Shown: positions 22,500 to 34,225 of the stretch, in pieces
How positions within the stretch are numbered: the first letter of the stretch is position 1
How the letters are laid out: each line of letters begins with the position of its first letter
DNA from: Phyto melanocephala
Lineage: Eukaryota; Arthropoda; Insecta; Diptera; Rhinophoridae
Assembly: GCA_941918925.1 (NCBI GenBank)
Contig: OW799233.1
Location: 28,836,421-28,900,420 of the forward strand
Reading direction: 5' to 3'
Length of the DNA: 64,000 bases
Notes under the pieces: generated by a model
What the model was told of the DNA's origin: nothing
Seen by the model: only the letters and a program-made list of their open reading frames with translations
Databases searched by the model: none
Made by a program: the position numbers and the translations under genes

Positions 22500-24660
22500 C
22501 GGTTATGTAAGTCATCGATGAAAAATCTATAAAATTCATAATCTATATCTATAAAAAAACTACAGTTATCGATAAATTTTCTATAAAAAGTTATAATTAT
22601 CGATAAATTTACAAACAGAAAATTATGAATATCATTTTAAGTTTTTAGGAATATTTTTTTATTCAAAGTTATGGTTATCAATTATATAGAAATTTGGGTG
22701 TATTGATATATCCTAATGAATAAATTATGTATAGAAAATTAATGTTAACAATAACACACATAATAATTTTCTGTAATAGGTCAAAGCTATCAATGAATTT
22801 GCTATAGATAATCAATGTTAAAGATGAAGTTTCTTTAAAAAAAACTACAACTATCAATAAATTTTCTGAAAAACATTAAATATATCAATGAATTTGTTAT
22901 AAAAAATTAAGTTGCCGATACATTTTCTGTAGATCAAAGCAATCCTAAAATTTTATATATATTATTAAGTTATCGATAAATTTTTTATATCAAATTATAG
23001 TTATCGTATATTTTTAATACAAAATTATTGTTATCGATAAATTGTCTATGGAAGAGTATACATCGATAAAATCTATATAAAATTATAGTTAATACAAAAT
23101 TATTGTTATCGATAAATTGTGTATAGAAGTGTGTAGCTATTGATAAATTTAGATATACAAAATTATGAATATCGATTAGTTTTTTTTTGAAAACTAGACC
23201 CATCGATACAATTTTTAGAAAAGTTTTTATAAAAGTTATTATTATTTAAAGATTTAGAATATAAATGAATGTATGAAACTAAATTTAGGTATATATAGCT
23301 ATAGCAACGGAGCCTTAAGCTAATTATAAAAGTTATCGATAATGTTTTTAATAAAAAATAATAAATATCGATACTTTGGAAGACTGAGTATATTTTTATT
23401 TTACATAATTAAAGTAAGCGATACATTTTTTGAAAAGCATTAAAGATCTTGTATAATTTTTGGATAAAATTTCTGCTTCAGATTAACTTTTTGCTGATAA
23501 TCAAAGTAAGCTAAATATTTTTTATAGGTGATTAAATCGGTAGTTTTTTAATGTTAATTAAATTTATCGAGAAAGTTGTCAAAAATTTTCTATAAAAAAT
23601 TAAAGGTATGGATAAAATTTGTATAGAACATCAAAGTTGTCGATGAATTTTCTATAGAATTATGAAGTTATAAATAAAGTTTCAATAAAAAATTAAGTTA
23701 TGGTTAAAATTTCTATAGCAAATTAAGTTATCGATAAGTTTTTTAAAGAAAATAAAGTTATTGATAAATTTTCTATAGAAAATTAAACGTTTCGATAAAT
23801 TTTCTGTAGAGAATTATAGATATCTAGTAGTATAAGCTTAAAGTTATCGATAATTTTTTTTAAAGAAAATAAAGTTATCAATAAATTTTCTATAGAAAAT
23901 TAAAGGTATCGATAAATTTTCTGTAGAGAATCATAGATATCTAGTAGTATAAGCTTAAAGTTATCGATACATTTTTTTATAGCAATTTAAATTCATCGAT
24001 AAATTTTCTATAGAATATCAAAGTTATCCATAAATTGTCTATAGAAGATTAAAATCGATAAATTTTCTGTAGAATGTAATAGTTATCGAAAATTTTTTTT
24101 ATGGAAAATTAAAATTATCGATAAATATTCCGAAGAGAGTTAAAGATAACATTGTTATTTATAGAAAATTTTTGCTATTGATAAGCTTTTTGTAAATAAT
24201 CAAAATTATTTAAAAATTTTCAAATTTGTCGACAAATTTTTTTAGATACTTATTTAAAGTTATAGATAAATTTGGTTTTAAAATAAATTAAAGTTATCGT
24301 TTCGTTTAAAAAAAAAAATTATCGATAAATTTTGTACTGAAAATGTGGTTATCAAAAAAATTTTCAGTTGACACTTAAAAGTATCGATAAATTGTCGATA
24401 TGAAAATATAGTTGGCGATGAATTTACAGTTGTAGATAAATGGTCTATAGAAAAGTACGTTTGTTGAAAATTTGTTTAAGAAAATTTTACTTATTGGTTA
24501 ATTTTCTTAAGAAAATTAAAGTCATCCGTGATTTTCTTTAGAGAGTTTATTCTATAGATATATTTTTTTTAGAAATCAGAGTTATCAGTGAACTTAAAAT
24601 TCTAACAAAGTTCCCGTTCTAGGTAAAATTGTTTGATCAATTTTCTATAGAAACTTTGGT
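22500..24660. repeat. Degenerate ~31-bp tandem array rich in TATCGATA
   Basis: About 2.1 kb is built from diverged units resembling AAAGTTATCGATAAATTTTC followed by TATAGAAAATT. Spacing between successive units where readable (for example 23763 to 23794) is about 31 bp, ranging from about 28 to 32. By eye I count about 20 exact ATCGAT sites, about two thirds of them in the palindrome TATCGATA. A higher-order duplication is visible: CTAGTAGTATAAGCTT occurs at 23824 and again at 23941, a 117-bp period. There is no coding potential. Confidence 0.85.
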
Positions 24661-26220
24661 TTATAAATAAATAAGAAAACACTACTTACTATTAAACACA
24701 TATTTCGATTTAGACATACATAAATAAGAATACTTTTAATTGAATTTTCATAATGTATAGTGATTTTAGTATATCTTCTCCTTTTACGTCAATAGAATTC
24801 CAAAGCGATATATTAAAACACTGCCTTTTGGCCATTTGTAAAGATTAAAATTTTTCAAGAATGTATACGCACACAGTTATGGGTTAAAGTGTTTGCTTAA
24901 GCATAAAGAATGTTCGATAAGATAAAATAATTTATAAAGAACTTCTTTTTATTATTTTTACCATTGTCGATTAGTGAAAAATTAAAAGAAACATTTTTAG
25001 AATTTTTTTTTTGCAAAATTAAACAGTCAATTGGCTACTAAAATTGTGTGATATAACGCCTTTAGATTATTTTCGAAGTACACTTAGAATAACATAAATT
25101 AATTGTTGTGGTTATTAAGATTTCCGGTCATAAATCTTACACTACTCTCTAAACTATGAATAAAACATGTGTCTAACTAAATTATTTTAAAAGAGTTTTT
25201 TCTTATCATTAATACAATTTAACTATTTAATGAAAACAAAACACTTAAGAAAAAGCAAACCCCAAAAATTTAATTAAATTCAAATAGCATAACGTTTTAA
25301 CTAGCCTATATAAATTATTTTATGGAGCTGAAGTTATATTTTAAAAATAATAATATTCATTATCTTTATTATCGCAATATCTTGAAATATGCTTCATTTT
25401 GTATACGTATTTGTGCCATCAAAATGCGTTGTGTTTTTGATTACGTTTTATTTTTATTTAAAAAACAAGGCTAATATATAATTTTTAAGTACTTCAACCT
25501 GTTCTTATTAGTATTTTGCGATTTAAAAATGTTTGCTATGATCCTATTATGCACTTTGTATTATTTTTGGGATAAACATGAACGATTGAACTATTTACAT
25601 ACAATAATGGTTGTAGCGAAATTGTGTCTTTAATCAAAGAATTTTAGTACAAATTTTCTTTCGGTATGCATTTCCGAAAAAGTATAATAGAATAATTCAA
25701 GACAATTTAGATTTCTAAAAACAGATTTACTTAAGCTGGATGTTTTTTACATCCAACTTTAAAATTTGTGATTCACAATAAGTCCATATAAGATGTGTCA
25801 TATTGTCATAATTTTTCAAAAATTATCATCAAATATTTTAATTAAAATTTAATTTTCCGTCATTTGTTACTCGTAGGAACAAAAGTTTAAATGCAACATT
25901 TATGATCTTAAGTTTCCATAAAATGTTTAACATTCATATCCAGTTTTATTTATTGATGTATTTATTTAAGAACAAAGTTCATTTGACTCTCATTATCTTT
26001 TATATATTTTGCGTCAGAGAAATATTATATATATCATTATTATTGTGTTTGTATATTATACCCTATTAAGACAGATATTTTTAATTGTTTCAATTTAGTG
26101 CTGACTGGGCTTTGATTTTTGATAACAGAATTTTTTAGTGTGAAACACAAAGTGTCATTGAAGATATTTATTATTTTACCGTTGATAGAAAATTTGCAAC
26201 TTTACGTTACACTACTTGTC
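24661..26220. other. Upstream region of the transporter gene, no coding feature seen
   Basis: AT-rich sequence that should contain the promoter and any 5-prime noncoding exon of the downstream transporter. CTTGTCTTTTCAG at 26215-26227 looks like a 3-prime splice site just before the first coding exon, which suggests a noncoding exon somewhere upstream. A 40-bp stretch at about 25736-25775 (ATGTTTTTTACATCCAAC) resembles the terminus of the element at 30011. Confidence 0.4.
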
Positions 26221-26227
26221 TTTTCAG

Positions 26228-26246
26228 AAAACACGCACACACACAC
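26228..26246 (+). promoter_or_regulatory. Short 5-prime leader with CA repeat
   Basis: Between a likely splice acceptor (ends 26227) and the first ATG lie 19 bases, mostly ACACAC. If the acceptor is real, the remaining 5-prime UTR is on an upstream exon that I cannot locate. Confidence 0.4.
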
Positions 26247-28199
26247 ATGCATACAAAAATGATAAATTTTTGGAAAGCTTTGACGCGCCGTAAAACTGAT
26301 GATGTGATTGAAAGTGAATCAAAATTAGCCAGAGTGTTAACTGTGTTAGATTTAACAGCGCTTGGTGTGGGCAGTACTTTGGGTTTGGGTGTATATGTTT
26401 TGGCCGGTTCAGTGGCCTATAATATTGCCGGTCCTGCAGTGACGTTATCATTTCTAATAGCTGCCATCGCCTCAGCCTTTGCCGCTATATGTTATGCAGA
26501 ATTTGCAGCAAGAGTACCAAAAGCTGGCAGTGCTTATGTATATAGTTATGTGACCATAGGAGAATTTGTGGCATTTACCATAGGCTGGAACATGATACTG
26601 GAGTATGTAATAGGTATGTCTGCCTCACAGATCTATTAAGGATATTACATTTAATTTATATTTTTGTATATTTGTTGACTTTCAGGTACCGCATCTGTGG
26701 CTAGAGGATTTAGTGGTTATTTTGATTCTTTAATCGATAAAAACATGTCCAAAGCTTTGGCGGAGGCATTACCAATTCATTCTGGGTTTTTGGGAGATTA
26801 TCCGGATTTTCTGGCTTTTGGCCTAATATTAATACTAGCGGGCTTATTAGCATTCGGTGTCAAGGAATCCAGTTTTCTAAATAATATCTTTACCGTGGTT
26901 AATATGCTAACAATTTTGATTGTCATTATAGCTGGTAGTATTTGTGGTAAGTTAGTTCATTTTTCATTTAGACTACATTGTTAAAAAAATGTTATTTCTA
27001 TTTCTTCAGCTGATGGCACTAATTGGTCTATATCTCCAGAAAATGTACCGGAAGGTTTTGGTAATGGTGGCTTTATGCCTTTTGGTGTGGCTGGCGTTAT
27101 GGCTGGGGCGGCCAAGTGCTTTTTTGGTTTTGTGGGCTTTGACGGCATTGCTACTACTGGCGAGGAAGCCATTAATCCTAAACGTAGCATACCCTTGGCT
27201 ATTATACTTTCTCTGATCATTGTTTTCCTCTCTTATTTCGGGGTTTCTACTGTCTTAACTTTAATGGTTCCCTATTTTGAGCAAGATCGCAATGCTCCCT
27301 TTCCAGCTGCCTTTGAAGCGGTAGACTTAATATCTGTTAAATGGATTGTTACCGGTGGTGCAATTTTTGCTTTAAGTACTTGCTTATTAGGAGCCATGTT
27401 TCCTCTGCCACGTGTCCTCTATGCCATGGGCAGTGATGGCATTCTTTTTAAGATGCTATCCCAGGTCAATGATTACACCAAAACTCCTTTGATAGCCACA
27501 ATTATAGCTGGTATATTTGCTGCCACCATGGCCTTGATATTTGACTTGGATCAATTAATTGATATGATGTCTATAGGTACGCTTATGGCTTATAGTATTG
27601 TGGCCATTGGTGTATTAATTTTACGATATGAAGAAGAGGGTATGAACAAACAAATAACCTTAAGTTATCCCCTAATAATGAAACAATTGTTTAATGGTAA
27701 CTTGTATCGTGAACCCAACATCTTGACTTCAGTCATTACCAAAATTGGTGTAGTTCTGTTTGGCGTGGTCAGCATCTTATGGTGCAGTTTGGATAAGTTT
27801 TTCACATTTGGCACTAACGAAAGTATAGTTACTTTAAGCGTTATGGGTGTGGTACTCATATTTATTGTAGTAATTATAGGATGCCAACCTACATCTAGTA
27901 TAGAGTTAACATTTAAAGTGCCTCTGGTTCCGTTGGTACCCTGTTTAAGTGTTTTTGTCAACCTTTATTTGATGTTTCAATTGGATGTCAATACTTGGAT
28001 AAGATTTCTAATATGGCTGGCCCTTGGTTATATAATCTACTTTAGCTATGGTATAAGACACTCCATACAAATCACAAGAACAAAAAATCATGCCGACGCT
28101 GCTAAAAAATTACATTTTACGAATATGGGTTTCGAACCCGACTGGAAGGTCGAGTGTGGTAAGACTAAAAGATATGAGCAACTCAAAACAAGACTTTAA
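26247..28199 (+). CDS. Cationic amino acid transporter, SLC7/CAT family
   Basis: This multi-pass membrane carrier is predicted to move cationic amino acids (Arg, Lys, ornithine) across the plasma or internal membranes. Three coding exons, 26247-26613, 26686-26946 and 27010-28199, join at GT/AG sites (GTATGT..TTTCAG, GTAAGT..TTCAG) with introns of 72 and 63 bp. The total of 1818 nt gives 605 aa, close to the usual CAT length. Residues 40-54 are the first transmembrane motif [15 protein letters not shown]. Residues 82-102 contain [19 protein letters not shown]. The first junction restores [12 protein letters not shown], the second SICADGTNWS. Exon 3 encodes [34 protein letters not shown] and the C-terminal CAT segment [15 protein letters not shown]. 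It looks intact. The closest match in memory is the Drosophila CG5535/CG7255 group; the ortholog is not certain. The start could instead be the ATG at 26259 (residue 5). Confidence 0.95.
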
Positions 28200-28368
28200 G
28201 GATGAAAGATTAAGTTTTAAGTAAAAAAAAGAGACTAACGTGGTAGTCATATATATTTTAAGCTTATTAAGTTTAAATTTAGCATAGTATTTAGCTTTAT
28301 TATGTTTAAGACTTTTTTCTTGAAATGGCTGGTTCCAAATCAGATATTAGGGGTGTAAAATTTTATAA

Positions 28369-28374
28369 AATAAA
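28369..28374 (+). promoter_or_regulatory. Candidate polyadenylation signal AATAAA
   Basis: This is the first canonical hexamer downstream of the transporter stop codon, implying a 3-prime UTR of about 190 bases. Other AT-rich variants nearby could also serve. Confidence 0.45.
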
Positions 28375-28588
28375 TTTATATCTTTTGATATTTATTTAAA
28401 GAAAAAAAAATATAAAAAAATTATGACCTTAATATGTTTGAAAGTTTATTTTTTAATTTGTTACAAGTATTATTAGATTATTTTAAGTGCAACATGGTTT
28501 AAATTTAAAACCCATATAAAATGTTATTAACAACCGAATGAAGTATTGTGATGTTTGTTAAAAATTAATGATTTATTATCTATAATAT

Positions 28589-29393
28589 GAGGAGCCGCAG
28601 AACAAACGGTGCTTTTTCGCACTTCGCGAAAAATTGGTATTTTGTATTTTTATAATATTTAGGTTGAGATCATGTAGAAACAATCAAGCTAGCATTATTA
28701 TTAATTTTTTTTTTTACAAACTAATGGGTTCTAAAAAATGTATGCTTAACAAAAGGTACTTTTTTGTTTATTTCTTAACAAAAGGTGCTTTTTTGTTTAT
28801 TTGTTTATTTATTTTTGTTTATTATTCCAACACGTATAACCAGGATAAAGATATGGAGGATTCAATAGACGAAAATGTTGGATGTTCTTGCCTAGAAAAA
28901 GATGTTGGAACAAGAGTTTAACTATTTAACAAATTTCATATGTATTTAATTTAAGGCTAAGAAAGAAATGTTTAAGTTGCAATTTAATGAAATAAAACGA
29001 CAAAAATAATATACTTAACATTTTTTAATATATAAGATCAGGTTTAACCACATTCAGTCAAAATTTTATCGTCATATATGTGTATTCGCATTACACAATG
29101 TACTTTTTCCTTCTATTAACAAAACGTGCTTTTTATTTTTTTTCCTTAACAAAAGGTGCTTTTTTGCTTTCTTTTTTGCAAAAGGTGCTTTTTCAAAAAC
29201 AAAAATGGAATTATATCAAACATCCTTAACATTTAACAGGGTGACATATAAAAGTTAGATGCACCTGTAGATAAATAAAAATCTTGTTAGCATTTGCAGG
29301 TTCTTGCAGTTTTTTAAAGGGGAAAAAAAATAAATCTAAATTTCCCAAAAATTTAAAATCAACGAAAAAGCACCTTTTGTTCTGCGGCTTCTC
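28589..29393. mobile_element. TIR element with repeated AAAAGGTGCTTTTT motif
   Basis: The ends are inverted repeats: GAGGAGCCGCAGAACAAACG plus GTGCTTTTTCG at the left, and CGAAAAAGCACC plus TTTTGTTCTGCGGCTTCTC at the right. ATAT flanks both sides, a possible 4-bp target duplication or a TIR extension. The interior repeats AACAAAAGGTGCTTTTTTG-like units at about 28747, 28776, 29118, 29147 and 29177. A 95-codon frame at 28634-28921 overlaps the repeats and is hydrophobic low-complexity, so it is not called as a gene. The element has no transposase. Confidence 0.75.
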
Positions 29394-30004
29394 ATATATT
29401 CGTTTGATTAGTCAAAAGTATTGACATATCTATTTAATATGAGAAGAATTTTAAAGAATAATACAAAACAAATTGTGTTTTATAATCTTTATATTGAGGG
29501 AAAAATAATTAAATTTTAATAAAATAATAAAAAATTATTGACTCTAAATTTAATTTGTATTAAAAAGGGTCCTAAAGAGATTTTAATTGTTGCTTGTAAC
29601 TATGTACTAAAGCAAGAGTATATATTTAAACGGTCTTCTAGCAAATAAAATGTTTTGACTAGTATTTTTACAAGCCCTCATATCAATCTAATTTGCATAA
29701 TATTTGTCTTTTGATTTTTAAGTGTAATTGCAAAAGCTGAATTATAGACGGGTAAGAGAACAATATTAATTTAAAAAGAGAGACTATTATTTTAACAGGT
29801 TTATACATGCAAAGATATTTTTTCTTTGTTGTTTTCAATTTAAAATATACATTTTAAATTAGATATATTTTTTTTTGTTTGTTTTTTATTTTCTTTTCCG
29901 CACTACTGTCTTACATCTCCATAACTAGATATATTCATAGTTTTCATTAGTTGGGTTTATTCGTGTATTTGTTAGAGAAATTACACTGTTTCTTATGCAC
30001 GTTA
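29394..30004. other. No recognisable feature
   Basis: AT-rich spacer between two small inverted-repeat elements. Confidence 0.5.
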
Positions 30005-30010
30005 AGGCTA

Positions 30011-30283
30011 TAATACACGGCATGTTTTTTACATCTGACTTTAAAATTTGTGAGACATATGTAAATCTGCATGTCTTACGCTGACTGCTTTGCAGCAGCA
30101 GAGATTTCTGCCAACGGCTGATGTTTTGACAGAAGAAAATAGAGCGAGCTCTAATTAAAATTTTGTCAGATGTCTCAACACATGTTTTTTTACAAAAGTA
30201 ATTTTTCAAAGGTAACACACGACATGTTCGTATTAGCAGTAGAGAATTTGACAAGTCAGATGTAAAAAACATGCCGTGTATTA
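30011..30283. mobile_element. TIR MITE with ends TAATACACGGCATG
   Basis: The termini TAATACACGGCATGTTTTTT plus ACATCTGACTT are mirrored at the right as AAGTCAGATGT plus AAAAAACATGCCGTGTATTA, giving about 31-bp near-perfect inverted repeats. Internal copies of related strings (GTCAGATGTCTCAACACATG, CACACGACATGTTCG) suggest subterminal repeats. The open frame across it on the minus strand is not a gene. Confidence 0.85.
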
Positions 30284-30479
30284 GCTCCTTTAGAGATATA
30301 TAAGATGAGTTGTCAAGAATTTAATTAATTCTTCAACATATTGGTGTTTCGAAGTTATAAACTATAGACTTAGGACACTTATTTGTAATCAATGGCAATT
30401 TTTGCCATTTTTCTATTTTTTAATTTAATCACCATAAAATATACTATTTACCAGTGTGACAGTAAAATTGACACCAATC

Positions 30480-31330
30480 ACATTTGTTTATTCCGATTTT
30501 TAACAATGGAGTACTTTACGAATAATCAACGCTTTATAATTGTGAAAACTTATGACAAAAATTTCGAAACTTATGCTGAGACTGCTCGCAAACTTCGAAG
30601 AGCACCTAATTGGTCAACCATTCAAAAAGTGGTCAAAGAAATAAAAAAAACTAGGTCGTTTAAAGACAATAGATTTATGTGCGTTAACGTAACGATCGTT
30701 CTTTTGAAAACATTGCTGTTGTAAAGGAGAGTATCACCGAAAATATGACAACATCAAATAATACGTAATTCGAATCGAATTTCGACAAAAGAGCCATTAG
30801 CTTCGATCACTGGGAAATGGAGCAATTTGGTGCTCCGAAAATCTTCATGCAAACCATGAGAAACTACTGCTCCCACAACGAGCAACGTTTTTATTTGGCC
30901 TTAATTTTTCGACGATGAATCCCAAATTGCAGTTACTGTGATTCGTATTCGTTACAGAAATATGGTAACCAAGTTCTTGTAGCCTTAACTAGACTGCATG
31001 AATCTGGACAACATGTGGTTATAGCAAGACAGCGGCAGCTGCTACACAGCACATGAGACAATATATTTATTGCAGAAACGATTTCTAGTTATTAATTATT
31101 ACAAGAAATTTTGATGTCAAGTGACTACCAAAATTATGCAATTTAACGCTTTCTTTGGGATTTTCAGAAACAATTTCTGAGCTCAAGTCCGAGATCCAAC
31201 GAGTCATCGGTGAGATATAGCCACAACTCTGTTAAAAAGTCTTGAAGGATTTCTTGAAAAGATTAATGGCCTGTCATCAGATTCATAGGAGCCATTTGAC
31301 AAGCTAAGATAAAGACGATCTCCGCTGATA
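30480..31330 (+). mobile_element. Decayed near full-length mariner-family transposon
   Basis: The transposase start is preserved at 30506: MEYFTNNQRFIIVKTYDKNF, then ETYAETARKLRR, the DNA-binding N-terminus. After the 30724 stop, scattered frames retain SITGKW, FFDDESQIAVTV, NLDNMWL.QD and YTAHETIYLLQKRF before degenerating. It is inactive. Confidence 0.8.
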
Positions 31331-31449
31331 TAAAGACAAAGTTGTTGCTTAATTGCAAGGAATCCATTTGTAAATTGTCTACCAACAAAAAAGTGCTTTT
31401 TACGTTCTGGGATACAGTTATATTGTTGTTTATTATTTTTATTATTTAC

Positions 31450-31785
31450 TAGCTTGTGCCCGCGACTAAAGACTTAGTATTAATCTAGATTGCTATTTAT
31501 ATTTTTGTCAAATTTATCCAAACATACAAACATTCACATTTATTATATTATTAATTTGAACAATCCGTTTAGGCTGTGTAATGATGAGTTTGTTAACGAC
31601 TTCGCATGGTTATCGTGATCAAAAGTAGCCTATATATAAATCTAGGTTGTTATCTATAAATGTGTCGAATTTCGTTAAGTTTCGTTTTGCCGTTTTTACG
31701 AGATTGAGTAACAAATATTCAAATATCCAAACATACAAACATCCAAATATACAAACATTCACATTTATTAAATTAGTAGGATATA
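31450..31785. repeat. Interspersed repeat with CTAGCTTGTGCCCGCGACT start
   Basis: It begins CTAGCTTGTGCCCGCGACT. It contains GCATGGTTATCGTGATC, GTTTTTACGAGATTGAGTAA and runs of CCAAACATACAAACATCCAA, and ends TTAAATTAGTAGGAT. A shorter diverged copy is at 4690-4820. This pattern is widespread in insect genomes at the ends of interspersed elements. I cannot assign the class from the sequence alone. Confidence 0.55.
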
Positions 31786-31799
31786 TTATCCATGTGTCT

Positions 31800-33730
31800 A
31801 ACAAAAGAACAGTAAACGTTCGTTTACCACTACAGTTTTATTAAAGAAAAAGTCACTCCTGTGACAATAAGAGCCCACGCGATCTGAAATAAATACATTT
31901 TTTTTACTATATTCTAACTAATCCTGATTTTTGATACCCTTGCTTAAATTTTAATTGTAAATATAAATGTTTAGCAATATAGCAGGATCTGGCAATGTAA
32001 GTATTACCAATTACACAATTTTACAAATATTTTTTGTTCCCGGAAACTGTGTCTTAATGTTGTTACAACTTCTCCGAACTGGTATGTAAGTATGCATTCG
32101 TCTGTGTTAGTGTATGTGTGTATTGGGGTATGGTTTGGTGTATAGTGTAGTTTACTAATTAAAATGCTTATTTTGCTAATTTAAATGCTGGCATTTCTAC
32201 TTGACTTAAGCAGCAATTACTGCATGTCGTTACAAATTAAATAGTAGTTTTTTTCTACTTCCCTTTTTACTACATCTCAATGTTAATGTTGATAAGTATG
32301 TATCTACGTATGCGTGATATACATGTATGAGAGTATATTCTAGATCTATATACATACATATGTATGTATATTGATGTGTTTATATATATTGAAGCAGGAG
32401 TATAAGTTTGGTCCTTATAGAGATAATATGGAGAGGGAATTGTTAAAGTTTTTCTAGTTGTAAATTTTGTCTTCCAGAAGTTCTTTTTGTCTTATTTACT
32501 GGTACTAGTACATATAGTATTTTAATTTTTGTCTTGTCATTATGTGCATGACTTTTAACTTCTTTTTTTTGTCTATGTTGTTGCCATTTTTTTCTTTTGC
32601 TCTTTTGTAAGTCAAGTAAGTTGGAATTAGTTCTAACATAGAGCTTGCTCTTTTTTTGTCTGTATAGTTCTTGTAATCCATGGTGTTTATTAGTAACTTG
32701 TATTTTGGTTTTTATATATGTTCGTATATACACAATATATACATATATTTGTACATGTTATTCAGTTTTTTTTTTTAAATTTCTAACATCTCACCTTAAA
32801 CCCTTCTAAGCCATTGTTGGTTTTACTCGTACTTGTTAATGTATTTGATATTCATATATGTATCTTAAACTACCAGTTTATTTTTTTGACATGTTGCATG
32901 TACTTTAACAAAATTACTTTTAACCATAAATTAACTGTCACTTATGTTAAATTGATATAATTACTATTGGCAACGTAAAACTAATTTTCAAAAGCAGTAT
33001 GCAGTACTTGTAATGATATGACTATAAGGTTTGTGCAAATTTAAAAACGATCTTTATATTTAAGCTAAGAAAATATAATAATATTGTTGTAAACTAATTA
33101 CTATAACCTATCAAATTCTACACATAATTAGAGTAAGTTTAATAAAAGTGTGTTGCTATTAACTTTAATATTAGTAAAATAATTTACTTCAACTTAAAAA
33201 AAATTTCTCATTATTTTTAGATATTTCGAAAAGCAAAATTTTTATAGCTAATAAGAAAAACATGAAAATTCATGTGGAACATGATTTGAAAATAGAAAAA
33301 TTTGTGCAAAAAATTAAACTTCCTTTAAGGGAAAGCATTTAGGGGTCAGGTCGGTCTACTATACTTATGATTAAAATAATTGAACAATGATATTGTCGCA
33401 AAGCATACTTGGTTCAGACTTTTTAATGGTGCTGACGAAGAGTTAATATCCGATGAACTTTAAATGTGAAACTTACTTGATCTAAATCCATAAATGAGGC
33501 AAAAACAAAAACTAAAAATGCAGTAAAACGGCCATTGATGCCAAATCCTAACTGCTGAAGAAATATTTTTTTTAAGCTACATCTGTCGAGTTAGCTTTCA
33601 TTTATACAATTTGTTTTACCAACTCACCATGAATGAATGCAGCATTCAACAACACATGCAAATGATATATTTTTTTTATAAAAATAAATGTACTGTTTGT
33701 GAAATTTTTTCCACATCATCTCATAAAAAT
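31800..33730. other. No recognisable gene
   Basis: AT-rich noncoding DNA with short GTAT/TATG patches. The 96-codon minus frame at 32443-32733 is Lys/Arg/Gln-rich because of T/C-rich sequence on the plus strand, and it has no domain. Confidence 0.45.
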
Positions 33731-33734
33731 AAGT

Positions 33735-34225
33735 TTTTAAAATGAAGCCTTATTTTGGGTGAATTGAAAAATTTAAATATCGAATTCCATATCAGATCAA
33801 GGAGCATCCAGTGTATCCCTAAAAATTCACTGCTTGCTGGTGCGATTTTTATATAATTTTTTGAGAACGATATTGATTGGTTCACCACAGTCAACAGCTT
33901 GACTTAAACTTTTCGCCTGAATATACCAACACAATGTTATTTTAAAAAGACAATACTACATGCTACATATCTTATGTTTAATTGAAAATTCTGCACAATC
34001 TAGCTGATGTGAATGGATTGACCCCTTTTGACATTTTCGTGTGGGATGTTTTTAGGTTATAAGTCTATGCGAATAATCCGAAGCTTACCTCAAAGTCAAC
34101 ATAATCCATATCATCTAGAAAATTTAACATGTTTAAGGGTCCGGAGTTATATAAAATTTAACATATTACATGGGTATCAGCTAGCAAGCCACGGTGTCCA
34201 AACTCATCGTTGGACATAAATTTTT
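33735..34225 (+). mobile_element. Heavily decayed mariner-family transposase fragment
   Basis: Across shifted frames I read NEALFWVN, HPVYP.KFTACWCDF and FFENDIDWFTTVN. Then comes DVNG.LTPFDIFVWDVF, which spans the third catalytic position, and VYANNPKLTSKST. The order matches the transposase. The frame at 34028-34219 is part of this decayed region. Confidence 0.6.

Noticed and set aside
22500..24660. CRISPR-like regularly spaced repeats
   Set aside because: The units are contiguous and degenerate, without unique spacers, and the DNA is from an insect genome.
26981..27220. ORFs on the opposite strand and in other frames within the transporter
   Set aside because: They are shadows of exon 3. 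The plus-strand frame has the conserved transporter motifs and consensus splice sites.
28634..28921. 95-aa ORF downstream of the transporter
   Set aside because: It spans the repeated AACAAAAGGTGCTTTTTTG units of a TIR element and is Phe/Ile-rich. It is best explained as a chance frame.
29925..30272. 115-aa minus-strand ORF
   Set aside because: It runs across both TIRs of the MITE at 30011-30283. Its sequence is dictated by the inverted repeat.
33349..34024. AGGGGTCAGG and TGACCCCTTT seemed to form terminal inverted repeats
   Set aside because: The right-hand string falls inside the decayed mariner block that encodes LTPFD, so the match is short and coincidental.
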